From NCBI GenBank assembly GCA_030692045.1, contig JAUYCX010000045.1, positions 94,086 through 158,085 on the forward strand: a stretch of DNA of 64,000 nucleotides, read 5' to 3'. The stretch's first letter is position 1, and each line of letters begins with the position of its first letter. Both the position numbers and the translations under genes were made by a program. The notes beneath the pieces were generated by a model, which worked only from the letters and a program-made list of their open reading frames with translations, was not told the origin of the DNA and ran no database searches. This document shows, in pieces, positions 18,473-28,230 of this stretch. The stretch comes from Candidatus Omnitrophota bacterium (lineage in GTDB: Bacteria; Omnitrophota; Gorgyraeia; JAUYCX01).

Positions 18473-19252
18473 TTATCCTTCGCGCTTTAGTAGCCTCCAA
18501 AATAAACAATAAAGTGAAGAAGGCATTCCTCTTAAAATATACATAAATAAATGAAAGTACCAAGGGAAAACAATATGTGGCTTTCCTTTCTTAACTCCAT
18601 CAATAATCTTTTGAGCAGCTTTTTGTGCAGTTAACCAAATTAAGGTATTTTGTTTTTCTTCAACATCAGTCATCTCTGTCATCACAAAATATGGACTTAC
18701 TAAAATTAATTTGATATTGGTTGCCATTAAATCTATCTGATAGCTCTCTATCAATGCCGAAATAGCTGCCTTGGAAGCAGCATAAGGGCCGTTACCCGGT
18801 AAACCTCTAAAGGCAGCAAGGCTAGAAGTTACAACAATTGTTCCGCGATTTTCTTTTTGCATATCTACTAATAAACTTTCCAACCAATAAACAACTCCAA
18901 AAAAATTAGTCTTAAAGATATCTTCTATCTGCTTACTATTGATATTTTGAACAATAGAGGTATCTTTTATTCCCGCGTTTAGAAAGGCGATATCTATATC
19001 TCCAACCTCTGAACAGATCTTTTGATACAATTCATTAACTTTTTCTTTTATAGTCACATCGCAAATATAAAATTTGATATTACTTTTCCCAATCTTATTA
19101 ACAATGGCTTCTAATTTTTCTTTCCGTCGAGCAAGTAAAATTATATTTCTACAATCCAGTTTAGAAAATTCTTCTACCAAAGCTTCACCGATACCACTGG
19201 AAGCGCCAGTTATAATAATATTTTTATCCTTAAAATAATCTTTAGTGTACAT
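18473..19252 (-). CDS. Classical short-chain dehydrogenase/reductase
   Basis: NAD(P)-dependent oxidoreductase of 259 residues. Seen: IITGASSGIGEALVEEF (cofactor site, residues 12-28), ICDV, FLNAGI (the NAG motif), VVTSSLAAFRG (catalytic Ser) and YAASKAAISA (YxxxK, near 155). The C-terminus HLFMYILRGMPSSLYCLFWRLL is hydrophobic, as in membrane-attached SDRs that act on lipids. The gene lies between two radical SAM genes with short spacers. Substrate unknown; a lipid-like ketone or alcohol is plausible. Confidence 0.86.
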   Translation of the reverse strand: MYTKDYFKDKNIIITGASSGIGEALVEEFSKLDCRNIILLARRKEKLEAIVNKIGKSNIKFYICDVTIKEKVNELYQKICSEVGDIDIAFLNAGIKDTSIVQNINSKQIEDIFKTNFFGVVYWLESLLVDMQKENRGTIVVTSSLAAFRGLPGNGPYAASKAAISALIESYQIDLMATNIKLILVSPYFVMTEMTDVEEKQNTLIWLTAQKAAQKIIDGVKKGKPHIVFPWYFHLFMYILRGMPSSLYCLFWRLLKREG

Positions 19253-19258
19253 AATTTT

Positions 19259-20245
19259 TCAATATCTCATTTTGCAAATTAGGCTTTCCATATAAGGAAT
19301 TAACTTATTTAAGATAAACTGATCAATAAATGAGCTACTCAATACTTGCAAGATAGTTGGCTGGAACATATTACATTTTTTACATATAAGGCTGTGTTCA
19401 TATTTTCCAAAAATTAATAATTTCCTTAATTCTTGCATCTTCTCATTGTTCCACAATTCTTTTAGGGAAAATTGGTTCAAATTACCTAAGGCATAATCAG
19501 CATTTATATCCTGACAACAAGGAACTACAACTCCATCCCATTTGATATGCGGGTTGCTCCATGGCCAAAAACAAGGCCAACAACGTTTCCTGTTTATAAA
19601 TCTTGCTGCAGCCTTATCAGCGCTATAAGTAATCTGCCTTATTCGCAGGGCGTCAACTCCTTTTATATTCCATAAATTTCTAAAACTTTCAATTTCTCTC
19701 TCTGTCTCTTGCATATAAATGCATTGAATAACCAAAAAGGTTTTTAAGTCCTTACTTAATTTAGTCTTAATAAATTTCTTTATGTTATTAACTACTTCTT
19801 CGTAACAAGCGCCTAACCTTACCCTTTCATAGGTCTGTTTAGATGCACCATCAAAACCAAACATCAAATAATCTAATCCTGATACCGCAATACCATCAAT
19901 TATATCCTGATTCATAATTGTTGCGTTAGTGGAAATACCGGTTCTTATACCCTTTTCTCGACAATATTCAATCATGCTAAAAATATCTTTATGCAAAAAA
20001 GGTTCACCCAAATCCTGAAGCCATACAAATTCCAAATATTCTTTGCCTTCATCAATTATTTTCTTAAATAATTCAAAGTCCATATCACCTAAGTTCCGAG
20101 ACATTTGCTGACGGGCACACATAATGCATTTAAGGTTACACCTATTGGTAAGTTCTATGCCAATTACTCGGGGAAAACCACTAACTCGGACTTTTTTGCA
20201 AAGATAACTCTTAGCTAATTCATACCTATTTTTAATTTTATTCAT
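19259..20245 (-). CDS. Radical SAM/SPASM-like protein
   Basis: A 328-residue protein with TNRCNLKCIMCARQQM (CX3CX2C, near 32-45), WLQDLGEPFLHKDIF, GISTNAT, FGFDGASKQTYERVR and a C-terminal cluster region CWPCFWPWSNPHIKW, VVPCCQDINADYALGN, CKKCNMF. This layout (IELTNRCNLKC with VVPCCQD) is that of many uncharacterised SPASM proteins linked to polysaccharide and lipid loci. The start overlaps the stop of the next radical SAM gene by 8 bp. Substrate unknown. Confidence 0.87.
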   Translation of the reverse strand: MNKIKNRYELAKSYLCKKVRVSGFPRVIGIELTNRCNLKCIMCARQQMSRNLGDMDFELFKKIIDEGKEYLEFVWLQDLGEPFLHKDIFSMIEYCREKGIRTGISTNATIMNQDIIDGIAVSGLDYLMFGFDGASKQTYERVRLGACYEEVVNNIKKFIKTKLSKDLKTFLVIQCIYMQETEREIESFRNLWNIKGVDALRIRQITYSADKAAARFINRKRCWPCFWPWSNPHIKWDGVVVPCCQDINADYALGNLNQFSLKELWNNEKMQELRKLLIFGKYEHSLICKKCNMFQPTILQVLSSSFIDQFILNKLIPYMESLICKMRY

Positions 20246-21290
20246 TTAGCTTAAATTTCTTTCCTGAATAGCATTTAACTAAATCATATATGACTGCTGC
20301 ATCCAAAGATAACAAAAGATTTAGATTATTGCTGCAGGGAGAAAAACAGGTCTTACAATTATGGTTGTTTATATATTCCCAGGCCTCTTTAAGGCCTACT
20401 TTAAGGATGTTCTTTACTTTTATTACACCTACCAACTGAGGACAAGGATACAAGTCAGCGTTAGCATCAATAATCGCAGAGTACCTACCTGCATTACATT
20501 TTATGTATTTAAAATCTGGTGTCTCACCCATTATCTTATCATTTGAAAAGTCCTTCCAATTATAGGAATGTTCGTATACCTTGGATGCAAAAAGGATAGG
20601 TGCGCCTTTTTTCTTCTCTTGAATAATCTGTCTTAAAATTGCCTTATACTCCTGAATACTGGGAAGTAGTTCGTCTACCGCTTTCTTTCCTCCCTCACAG
20701 ACCTGGGTAATCATTGGGGTAAAGGTTAGATAAAAATTGTATGTCTTGGCTGTATCAATCAAAAACGCTAAATCCTTAAGGTTATTTTTGGTCAAAACTG
20801 TGCTGGTTTGTATAGAAACGTGATTTTCACAAGCGACCCTTATCGCCTCCATGGCTTTTAAAAAACTACCCTGTCCCCGATTTGCATCGTGACTTTCCTC
20901 ACTTCCGTCCAAACTTATACACAATAAATCCAGCTTTTTACATTCCTTAAGTTTTTCTGGAATGAAATAACCATTTGTAGTCATAGTGCACTCCATACCT
21001 TTAGATTTAATGTAATCAATAATCTGGCCTATATCTTTTCTAAGCAGCGGCTCTCCGCCTACTAAACTCAATCGCTGGGTACCGGCCTTGGCTAATTCAT
21101 CAATTATATAAAAGACACTTTTTGTATCTAAGTCCTTGTGCTCTCTTTCGTAATATTTAGCATAGCAATAAGAACATCGAGAATTACAATTGTTGGTTAC
21201 ATTAAATTGCATAACTAAAGGGATGAATTTATGAGTTAGTCTGGCCTTAAGGAGTCTTAGGAAAAATAAGGCACTATTTACCATAAACAT
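20238..21290 (-). CDS. Radical SAM/SPASM protein, paralogue of the one at 17369
   Basis: A 350-residue enzyme with TNNCNSRCSYCYAKYY (near 32-45), VGGEPLLRKDI, TTNGYFIP, SLDGSEESHDANRGQGSF and a SPASM region KCNAGRYSAIIDANADLYPC followed by CKTCFSPC. It matches the protein at 17369 along its length, including the HDANRG motif, the PILF stretch and the hydrophobic C-terminal helix after the last cysteines. The first Met or the third residue (21284) could be the start. Two such paralogues three genes apart imply consecutive or alternative substrates. Confidence 0.87.
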   Translation of the reverse strand: MFMVNSALFFLRLLKARLTHKFIPLVMQFNVTNNCNSRCSYCYAKYYEREHKDLDTKSVFYIIDELAKAGTQRLSLVGGEPLLRKDIGQIIDYIKSKGMECTMTTNGYFIPEKLKECKKLDLLCISLDGSEESHDANRGQGSFLKAMEAIRVACENHVSIQTSTVLTKNNLKDLAFLIDTAKTYNFYLTFTPMITQVCEGGKKAVDELLPSIQEYKAILRQIIQEKKKGAPILFASKVYEHSYNWKDFSNDKIMGETPDFKYIKCNAGRYSAIIDANADLYPCPQLVGVIKVKNILKVGLKEAWEYINNHNCKTCFSPCSNNLNLLLSLDAAVIYDLVKCYSGKKFKLNE

Positions 21291-21338
21291 CTTAAATACA
21301 CTTCACTTAATAGACTTTAGAAATCTTTCTCTCATTGA

Positions 21339-22754
21339 TCAATATCCATATTTGAATATGTAGCGAAATATTAATTGATAGTAATGGGCTACTATCTTTC
21401 CTAATTTAAACAAACCCAATGTTTTTATCATTATAATCAAGCGCCTTATAGACAAGTGGAACTTGATAGCAAAGGTCATTTTTAACTTAATTAATTCCTG
21501 GTTCGACATATTACTTAAATTTATATGTAGCCGAACAAACGGATTTGAAATATACTTACTAATTTCTAAATTTTCTATTTCTTTTTTTGCAGCCAACTCG
21601 TTATACATCCTGGTTCCGGGAAAAGGAACCACAAACGAAGAATCTGCAAAGGTAAGCAAGCTTTCTCTTGCAAATTGTATGGTTTTAAAAACATCTTCTC
21701 TTGTTTCATCCGGAAAGCCGAGCATAAAAAAACCTGTTGTCGCTATTCTTTCTGTAGCTAATAAATTGATTGACTGCTTTGCCCTCTTAAGGGAAAGATT
21801 TTTTCCAATTGCTTCCTGAATCTTTTCTGAGCCAGATTCAATACCTAACGCCACATGATATGTACCTGCCTTTAAAAGTAGTCGAGCCAACTCTGCGTCA
21901 ACCTGATCTGCGCGAATTCCCACGGCAAAATTGAACAAGAGACCAAAATTTTTCTTTATAATCTCTCTCATAATTTCTTTGGCAACTTTGAGGTTAGCGT
22001 TAAAGCAATCATCCAAAACAAGTATTTCTTGCGCATGATAACTAGATCTTAGCATAGCTAATTCTCCTATTATCCTATCTATATTTCTATAGCGAATTTC
22101 CTTTCCAAAAATATTATGGCAAAAACTACAATGGTAGGGACAACCGCGCGAAAACATTATCGGCATAACTCTCTTTTTAAGAAAGAAAGGAAAATGAACT
22201 TCTTTGGGGCGTGCTGCAAAATATTTCTCAACATTAACCAGATGGTATGCTGGATAGGAAAGTTTATCCACGGGGACAAATAGCGGTTGACCTTTATTAA
22301 CAAGTCTCTCTTTGGAAAAAAGACGTCTATCCTCGGCAATGTCTTTTCCTTGCAATAGTTCAGATAAAAGAAAATAAAATGGCTCTTCTCCTTCTCCAAC
22401 GATACAATAATCTATCAATTCATCAGAAAGGACATTCTCTGGTTCTGCCGAGGCATAGCTTCCGCCAACGATTATTTTCGCATTGAGAAAACAAGGACGA
22501 ATGAGCCTTATGAGTGAATGAAGCGCCGCTTTATCCACAGACATAGCCGAAAGACCAATAATGTTAGGAATCCAATTATTGGTCAGATTATCAATTTCTG
22601 CTTTGGGGTCGTCGCATAATTGTGTATCTAATATTTTTATCTTAACTTGGGGGATATGCTGTTCTATATATCCAGCCAGATACATAATTCCAATGGGAAA
22701 GGTGATAATCCGACTAATATTACTATCAATAACTCGTATTAGCAGAATATTCAT
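21339..22754 (-). CDS. B12-binding-domain radical SAM protein
   Basis: A 471-residue protein. The N-terminal domain has PIGIMYLAGYIEQH, IIGLSAMSVDKAAL, KIIVGGSYASAEPENVL and CIVGEGEEPF. The cluster motif is SRGCPYHCSFCHN (near 200), then ILVLDDCFN, ADQVDAELARLLLKAG, ALGIESGSEKIQ and GFFMLGFPDETREDV. A C-terminal basic/hydrophobic region (RRLIIMIKTLGLFKLGKIV) may contact membrane. It is homologous to the next gene and to those at 11196 and 14319, but not a near-identical duplicate. Confidence 0.89.
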   Translation of the reverse strand: MNILLIRVIDSNISRIITFPIGIMYLAGYIEQHIPQVKIKILDTQLCDDPKAEIDNLTNNWIPNIIGLSAMSVDKAALHSLIRLIRPCFLNAKIIVGGSYASAEPENVLSDELIDYCIVGEGEEPFYFLLSELLQGKDIAEDRRLFSKERLVNKGQPLFVPVDKLSYPAYHLVNVEKYFAARPKEVHFPFFLKKRVMPIMFSRGCPYHCSFCHNIFGKEIRYRNIDRIIGELAMLRSSYHAQEILVLDDCFNANLKVAKEIMREIIKKNFGLLFNFAVGIRADQVDAELARLLLKAGTYHVALGIESGSEKIQEAIGKNLSLKRAKQSINLLATERIATTGFFMLGFPDETREDVFKTIQFARESLLTFADSSFVVPFPGTRMYNELAAKKEIENLEISKYISNPFVRLHINLSNMSNQELIKLKMTFAIKFHLSIRRLIIMIKTLGLFKLGKIVAHYYQLIFRYIFKYGY

Positions 22755-22786
22755 ATGAAATACTTCAATTTATTCAGATAAAAATC

Positions 22787-24154
22787 TTAGGCCTGCATAA
22801 GATTTTCCAGATATTTCTTTAGCATCTTCTTAAGGCTTTTAAGATCTATATCTTTCAGCAAATTTAAAATATTTTTTAAATTCATAAAGGGATAACGAAT
22901 AAATATTATTCGCTTAACTTTGCCTAAATCAAGTTTAGAACAATAAGGCATCTTTTTACCGCCTGGATCATATAATGCCCAATCGCTCTTTAAACTACCT
23001 TCTTTTGACAAACTCTTAAAGAGTTCGGTTCCGGGAAAGGGAATTGCGATATTACATTGGAAAGCATCTGCATTTAATTGTTTTAATAAATTAAGAATAT
23101 ATTTAGCATAGCTAACTTCGTTTAAGTGTTTGGTGTCTGGAAAAAGTATCACATATGCATCTGCAGCAAGGCCTGCCTTTCGTGAGTTGGTGAAAGCATC
23201 GAATATCTTTTGGCTGGTAGTATCCTTTTTAATATCTTCTAAAAGCGCAACATCCTCAACCCCATACATGACTCTTTTGCAACCAGCTTCTTTCATTAAC
23301 TTTAACATCTCTAAATTAACAGGCTCAACCCTCATATTACATAACCAATTTATTTTGATATTTCTCTTTAATAATTCTTCACAAAATTTAATTACTTGCA
23401 ATTCACTTATATTAAAGGTGGCGTCAAGGAATAAAACTTCCTCTATACCAAATCGGCGATTTAAGAATTTAAGTTCCTCTGCTATCCTTTCAGGAGATTG
23501 AGTTCTATATCTTCTACTAAAAAAAGTCGGATTTAAACAATAAGTGCACCTAAAAGGACATCCTCGTGAAGATAGCATTGCAGTAAATAATCTGCCTCTG
23601 TCTACATAAACTGCTGAATAGCGGTTTAGTTCAATCATACTTAAGTCAAGATAGGGAATAGAGTCTAAATCTTCAAATAAATTAGGAGTTCGATTTATGT
23701 TATAAGGAATTGATATTCCATCTATTCCTTGAGCGTTCAGATTATTATTTACCAAGTCCCTTAAAGCCTTTTCAGGATCACCATAAAGAACATAATCAAA
23801 ACCATTTTGAAAGGCCTCTTCTGGTAGAGCAATGGCATGTGAGCCAAAAGCAATCTTTTTTACCTCTCGGGGGGTTACCTTTACAATTTCGTAATCATAT
23901 ACTGCAGAAGCTGTAGCCAAATTTAACACAAGAGCATCTGGCTTAAATTCCTTAAGAAACATTTTATAAACATCCAACGGCTTCTTATATAACCTTAAGT
24001 CCAATACTCTAGCCAGATGTCCATCTTGACTTAAGGTAGTAGCAATACTTACTAGGTCAACAGGAGGAATTAGACTACCGAAAAAGCTTGTCTCTTGGCA
24101 TAACCATACCTTCACCATATCTCTTTTTAAAGTAGTTACATAAAGAATCTTCAT
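22787..24154 (-). CDS. B12-binding-domain radical SAM protein
   Basis: A 455-residue protein beginning ILYVTTLKRDMVKVW, with a cobalamin-domain region (IAFGSHAIALPEEAF, VLYGDPEKAL) and a radical SAM domain marked by SRGCPFRCTYCLNPTFF (near 200), EVLFLDATFN, NWLCNMRVEPVN and MYGVEDVALLEDIKKDT. The usual GIESG is replaced by GVEDV. C-terminally PFPGTELFKSLSKEG is typical of the family. It lies in the same direction as and 11 bp from a SPASM protein. Probably acts on a small molecule or lipid; unknown. Confidence 0.88.
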   Translation of the reverse strand: MKILYVTTLKRDMVKVWLCQETSFFGSLIPPVDLVSIATTLSQDGHLARVLDLRLYKKPLDVYKMFLKEFKPDALVLNLATASAVYDYEIVKVTPREVKKIAFGSHAIALPEEAFQNGFDYVLYGDPEKALRDLVNNNLNAQGIDGISIPYNINRTPNLFEDLDSIPYLDLSMIELNRYSAVYVDRGRLFTAMLSSRGCPFRCTYCLNPTFFSRRYRTQSPERIAEELKFLNRRFGIEEVLFLDATFNISELQVIKFCEELLKRNIKINWLCNMRVEPVNLEMLKLMKEAGCKRVMYGVEDVALLEDIKKDTTSQKIFDAFTNSRKAGLAADAYVILFPDTKHLNEVSYAKYILNLLKQLNADAFQCNIAIPFPGTELFKSLSKEGSLKSDWALYDPGGKKMPYCSKLDLGKVKRIIFIRYPFMNLKNILNLLKDIDLKSLKKMLKKYLENLMQA

Positions 24155-24165
24155 ATTTATTAGAT

Positions 24166-25257
24166 TCAGTTTAGTTTCTTTTTTATGTCGAATATCTGTT
24201 CAATTTTCATTGGTGAACCGTCAGGATTATAGAAATTGTTTTCTGACATTTTTAGTATAAAATCTCTATCTTCTGCCGCTAGGCAACGTTTATAATAGTC
24301 TTTGAAAAAATCATATTTTAACGCCCTGTCTCGAATTTCCTTAAGACTTTGTTTCCTAATATTTCCTAAAGAAAAATGTAAAAAGGGACAAGCCAAAACA
24401 TCACCATAAGGAGTCAGATAAAGAATTTCTTTTACTGCTCCACAGCCCCAGTTTATGTAATTGGCCTCAAAATCAGTCCTAAGCAAGGGATATCTTTTTA
24501 ATAAATCGTCAATATATTCTCGATCATCTGTTGTTAAGAGTACCCCTTGGTTATCTTTCCATCTACCCAAAGGAGAAGCCAAAGCAATAAACATTATCAC
24601 TCCCAGCTCATGTGCCAAATCTAATAATCGGATAAAACCTTCAGAGCGAATATTCTGGTGAGAGGCCGTGGCTCCAATAGTAACCTGTAGGCCCATTTTT
24701 AATGACAATCTTATAGCATTTAAGGTCTTATCAAAACTACCAACTACTCCTCGAAAGCGGTCATGCTCTTCTGGAATCCCGCTATCCAAACTTACTGTCA
24801 GGATATCTACCCCGGCTTTCTTTAGTCTATGAATCATCTTTTCATCAATAAGCACAGCGTTGGTAGTTACCGAAACTAAATTTTTATGTGGCTGGCAGGC
24901 TTTAATGTAATCATATAGCTTGGCAAACATAGTTGGCTCTCCACCCTGGAAGGAAAAATTTACCGCTCCTAAATCCATTGCCTCTTGTGCAACTCTTCCA
25001 AATTCTTGAGGATTTATAAACGGTCGTTCTTTTTTCTCCAATGCCGTAGCAAAACAATGCTCACACTTCAGATTACATCCATAATCAATAGCAAAATCTA
25101 CATATCTAAGGGGCGCAGATTTTAAAAATAGGATTTTAAGATATGTCAGAGTTAATCTGGCTACTAAAAGAGGCTTCTTTGGCCTGAAGGCATAGCGAAA
25201 ATTTAAAATATATCTATTAATTCTTCTTAACACCAGAATAGTTTTTATATTAATCAA
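24166..25257 (-). CDS. Radical SAM/SPASM-like protein
   Basis: A 363-residue protein with a basic N-terminal region of about 55 residues (VLRRINRYILNFRYAFRPKK), the cluster motif DYGCNLKCEHCFATAL, FQGGEPTMF, TTNAVLI, SLDSGIPEEHDRFRG and a C-terminal set of cysteines in NWGCGAVKEIL, YGDVLACPFLHF and YKRCLAAED. Fewer C-terminal cysteines than a full SPASM domain, so perhaps one auxiliary cluster (twitch-like). It overlaps the GT2 gene upstream by 8 bp. Substrate unknown. Confidence 0.86.
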   Translation of the reverse strand: MINIKTILVLRRINRYILNFRYAFRPKKPLLVARLTLTYLKILFLKSAPLRYVDFAIDYGCNLKCEHCFATALEKKERPFINPQEFGRVAQEAMDLGAVNFSFQGGEPTMFAKLYDYIKACQPHKNLVSVTTNAVLIDEKMIHRLKKAGVDILTVSLDSGIPEEHDRFRGVVGSFDKTLNAIRLSLKMGLQVTIGATASHQNIRSEGFIRLLDLAHELGVIMFIALASPLGRWKDNQGVLLTTDDREYIDDLLKRYPLLRTDFEANYINWGCGAVKEILYLTPYGDVLACPFLHFSLGNIRKQSLKEIRDRALKYDFFKDYYKRCLAAEDRDFILKMSENNFYNPDGSPMKIEQIFDIKKKLN

Positions 25258-25936
25258 TAAATCTATATTTAATTAATGCCCAGATAGCTGGAATTGCATC
25301 CTTCCAGGTAATCTTTTTACCTTCTGAATAATCCCTGCCATAATAAATAATAGGCATTTCCACTACTTTAAGTCTTTTCTTAAAAATTTTGGCGGTTATC
25401 TCTGCCTCGAACTCAAACCTATTTGAGCGAATTTTTATATCGCGAAGCACATTGCTTTTAAATACCTTACAGCCAGTTTCTATATCATCGAGCATTGTAT
25501 CGTAAAGGATATTTGCAAGAAATGTCAAAACCTTATTTCCAAAATAATGCCATGCCAGAAAAACACGGTGAACCCCTAAGAATCGCGAGCCATAAACTAC
25601 ATCTGCAAAACCATCAGTTATTGGTTTTATTAAATTGGGGTATTGCTCAGGAGGATATTCTAAATCTGCATCTTGAATTATGATAATATCTCCTGAAGAT
25701 TCTTTTAAAGCAGTGCGAATAGCTGCTCCTTTTCCTAAATTATGCTTATGATGAAATATTTTAATATGCTCTGAATTAATCTTGTTTAACCTCTCGGCAG
25801 TACCATCTGTAGAGCCATCATTTATAATTATAATTTCCTTTTCAATATTAACAGCTTCTATTTTTTTAACAATTTCACAAATAGTCTTTTCTTCATTAAA
25901 GACTGGAACAATTACAGATATCTTCATTTTTATCAA
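25250..25936 (-). CDS. Family 2 glycosyltransferase (polyprenyl-phosphate sugar synthase-like)
   Basis: A 228-residue GT-A enzyme: ISVIVPVFNEEKTICEI, IINDGSTDGTAE, HNLGKGAAIRTAL, IIIQDADLEYPPEQYP (DxD metal site) and VYGSRFLG, then ETGCKVFKSNVL. This matches dolichol-/undecaprenyl-phosphate glycosyltransferases such as DPM1-type enzymes without membrane domain. It would feed a lipid-linked sugar to GT39-type enzymes. The ATG overlaps the previous stop by 4 bp; its stop overlaps the radical SAM start. Confidence 0.88.
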   Translation of the reverse strand: MIKMKISVIVPVFNEEKTICEIVKKIEAVNIEKEIIIINDGSTDGTAERLNKINSEHIKIFHHKHNLGKGAAIRTALKESSGDIIIIQDADLEYPPEQYPNLIKPITDGFADVVYGSRFLGVHRVFLAWHYFGNKVLTFLANILYDTMLDDIETGCKVFKSNVLRDIKIRSNRFEFEAEITAKIFKKRLKVVEMPIIYYGRDYSEGKKITWKDAIPAIWALIKYRFID

Positions 25937-27096
25937 CTCCTCACTTTATCGTAACTGCTTGTCTGCCTATAAAAAGGAAAACTTAAACCATCAAGAAGTA
26001 ATATTGCATTAGTGATTATAAATACAGAGAAAGGGAAATGGCTTACTTTTCCGATAGACTCCTTTCTGCCTCTTTTTAATATAAAATGCACAATCAAAGA
26101 AGAGATAAAAAGAAAGATAAAAGAAAAAATTACTAATGAGGTAAGCGCCTTTCCAGCTAAAATCATAGAGATGCTTCCAATTATAAAAAATGGAATTATC
26201 CAAGGAATAACCACAACTTGCAAGAATTTTGTTAAAAAAATAAATTTCCAGCGAGGCTGCATATACGCAAGCAAATAGACAAATCTCAATAATTCTATTA
26301 TATAGGCATTGCCTTTTCTAAATTTGTGCTGCAATAATGTCATTGTCCGGTCAGGACACCTCGTCTCATAGGCAATTGCTTTTTCTACATATTTTGTTTT
26401 TTTGCCCTTTGTATTTGCATAAAAGGAAATATAAATATCATCGGCAATACAATCTGCGGGGAATGTTTTTATTAATCCCTTTCTAAAAGCATAGCAGGGC
26501 GCAGCTACTATCGAAGAAGAATGGGCTCTACTTTCCAAAAAGCGAATGCGATTTTGTAGAAACCAATATTCCCTCTCAAAGGACAATCTACTCTCAGGAA
26601 TGACATTTGCACCAACTACAGATATATCCTTATCCGTTTTAAAAACATTTACTAGTTCCTTTAATATATTTTTACTTAACATCGTGTCCATATCTGTGTT
26701 AACGATTATTTCACTTTTTATTTCTGGTAATATGTAATTAATTTGATTAATCTTTCCTTGGCAACCGGTTTGAACAATCTTAATGTATTTAATATTTGCT
26801 GTGTTTCTTTGCAAAAGCTCAAGTGTCCCATCATTAGAATTGCCATCCAGAAAAATAATCTCAAGCTTATCCTTTGGATAATCTAAGCCAAGCAAATTTT
26901 TTACCTTTTCTTCTGCAAGAGAAGACTCATTAAAACAAGGCACTAAAATCGAAACATAAGGATAGTCTTCTATTTCTTCTTTATGTTCATATCTCTTGCC
27001 AGTAATAATTAAAATATAAAGCATTATCACATATCCGCTGTAAACCCAGAAAATTAAAAAAACCATTAAAAGATAAACTATTATTGAAATAAACAT
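25933..27096 (-). CDS. Membrane-bound family 2 glycosyltransferase
   Basis: A 387-residue processive-type GT2: one N-terminal membrane span (VYLLMVFLIFWVYSGYVIMLY), then YVSILVPCFNESSLAEEKV, FLDGNSNDGT, NTDMDTML (DxD), IADDIYISF and LLQHKFRKGNA in place of the QxxRW motif of cellulose-synthase-like enzymes. About three membrane spans close the protein. It could elongate or link a surface glycan across the inner membrane. A Shine-Dalgarno (AAGGAGG) precedes the ATG. Confidence 0.86.
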   Translation of the reverse strand: MFISIIVYLLMVFLIFWVYSGYVIMLYILIITGKRYEHKEEIEDYPYVSILVPCFNESSLAEEKVKNLLGLDYPKDKLEIIFLDGNSNDGTLELLQRNTANIKYIKIVQTGCQGKINQINYILPEIKSEIIVNTDMDTMLSKNILKELVNVFKTDKDISVVGANVIPESRLSFEREYWFLQNRIRFLESRAHSSSIVAAPCYAFRKGLIKTFPADCIADDIYISFYANTKGKKTKYVEKAIAYETRCPDRTMTLLQHKFRKGNAYIIELLRFVYLLAYMQPRWKFIFLTKFLQVVVIPWIIPFFIIGSISMILAGKALTSLVIFSFIFLFISSLIVHFILKRGRKESIGKVSHFPFSVFIITNAILLLDGLSFPFYRQTSSYDKVRS

Positions 27097-27120
27097 TTAT
27101 CCTCCTTAAAAAAATTGTCT

Positions 27121-28227
27121 CTAATTAAGCAAGCCTATATAAACTTGTTGAATCTTTTTTACATTGGTATCTAAATCAAACATTACCTCTGCTCGTTTTC
27201 GGCCAACTAATCCCATTTTATTTGCCTTATCCTTGCTGATAAGTAAATCTATTATGGCATTAGCCATGGCCTTTGTATCTTTTCTTAAAACAAGTATGCC
27301 TGTTAATTTATCTTGAACTACTTCGGGAATACCCCCCACATTGGTAGCCACAACAGACCTTTCCATAGCCATTGCTTCAACAATAGACCTGCCCAAACCC
27401 TCACTAACTGAAGGTAAAACAAATAAATCTAAACTGGCTAAGATTTCTGGAATATCATCTCTATAACCTGTAAAAATCACATTATTATTAAGTTTTAATT
27501 GGGAGGTTAAACTTTCTAACTTTTTTCTTTTTTCTCCCTCGCCTACAATTAAAAAATGACATTCTGGAATATTATCCACAACTATTCTTGCGGCCTTCAA
27601 AAGATATTTATGGCCTTTATACCAATCTAATCTACCCACTGTTCCCACCAAAGGCGTCTCTTGCACAAAATTTAACTCTTCTCTTATATTACTTTTGGTT
27701 AAAGAAGGATTAAATTTCCTTAAGTCTATGCCGTTATAAATTGTGATAACCCTGGCTTCTCTATTTTTCATCCAACTAAATCTGTTATTCACAGCGTTAG
27801 ATATTGCTATAATCTTTGTAGATAGTTTTGCCAGAAATCTATCCAATAAAGCATCGGAATCTGCAACTCGGACATGCCAAATTAAAGGAACATTCTTTTT
27901 CTTTGCTGCAATTCCGGCATAAAGGCAAGCTCTTGAGCCATTTGCATGAATTAAATCTATATTTCTATCACGAATTAATTTTCTTAATCCCAAAACTGAT
28001 TTAATAAAACTACTAATATTAAATCTCTTGAGACTTTTCATCTGAATAATTTTTACTTCGATATTAAGCTCTTTTAATCTCTTTACCAAACTACCCTCAG
28101 TTGGACACACAACTATTGGCTCAAATTTCTCTTTATCCAATCTTTCTAAAAGGTTCAGTAAACTTATTTGGCCGCCGCCAATTATATCCCCAAAGTTCTC
28201 CACATAAAGAATGTTAAATCTATTCAT
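27121..28227 (-). CDS. Family 4 glycosyltransferase
   Basis: A 368-residue GT-B enzyme with FGDIIGGGQISLLNLLE, HANGSRACLYAGIAA, LIWHVRVADSD, GTVGRLDWYKGHKYLLKAA and the donor-site stretch LPSVSEGLGRSIVEAMAM, followed by GGIPEVVQDKLTG. It is a distant relative of the enzyme at 794-1969. Three bases separate it from the upstream GT2 gene. Specific sugar unknown. Confidence 0.89.
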   Translation of the reverse strand: MNRFNILYVENFGDIIGGGQISLLNLLERLDKEKFEPIVVCPTEGSLVKRLKELNIEVKIIQMKSLKRFNISSFIKSVLGLRKLIRDRNIDLIHANGSRACLYAGIAAKKKNVPLIWHVRVADSDALLDRFLAKLSTKIIAISNAVNNRFSWMKNREARVITIYNGIDLRKFNPSLTKSNIREELNFVQETPLVGTVGRLDWYKGHKYLLKAARIVVDNIPECHFLIVGEGEKRKKLESLTSQLKLNNNVIFTGYRDDIPEILASLDLFVLPSVSEGLGRSIVEAMAMERSVVATNVGGIPEVVQDKLTGILVLRKDTKAMANAIIDLLISKDKANKMGLVGRKRAEVMFDLDTNVKKIQQVYIGLLN

Positions 28228-28230
28228 TAA

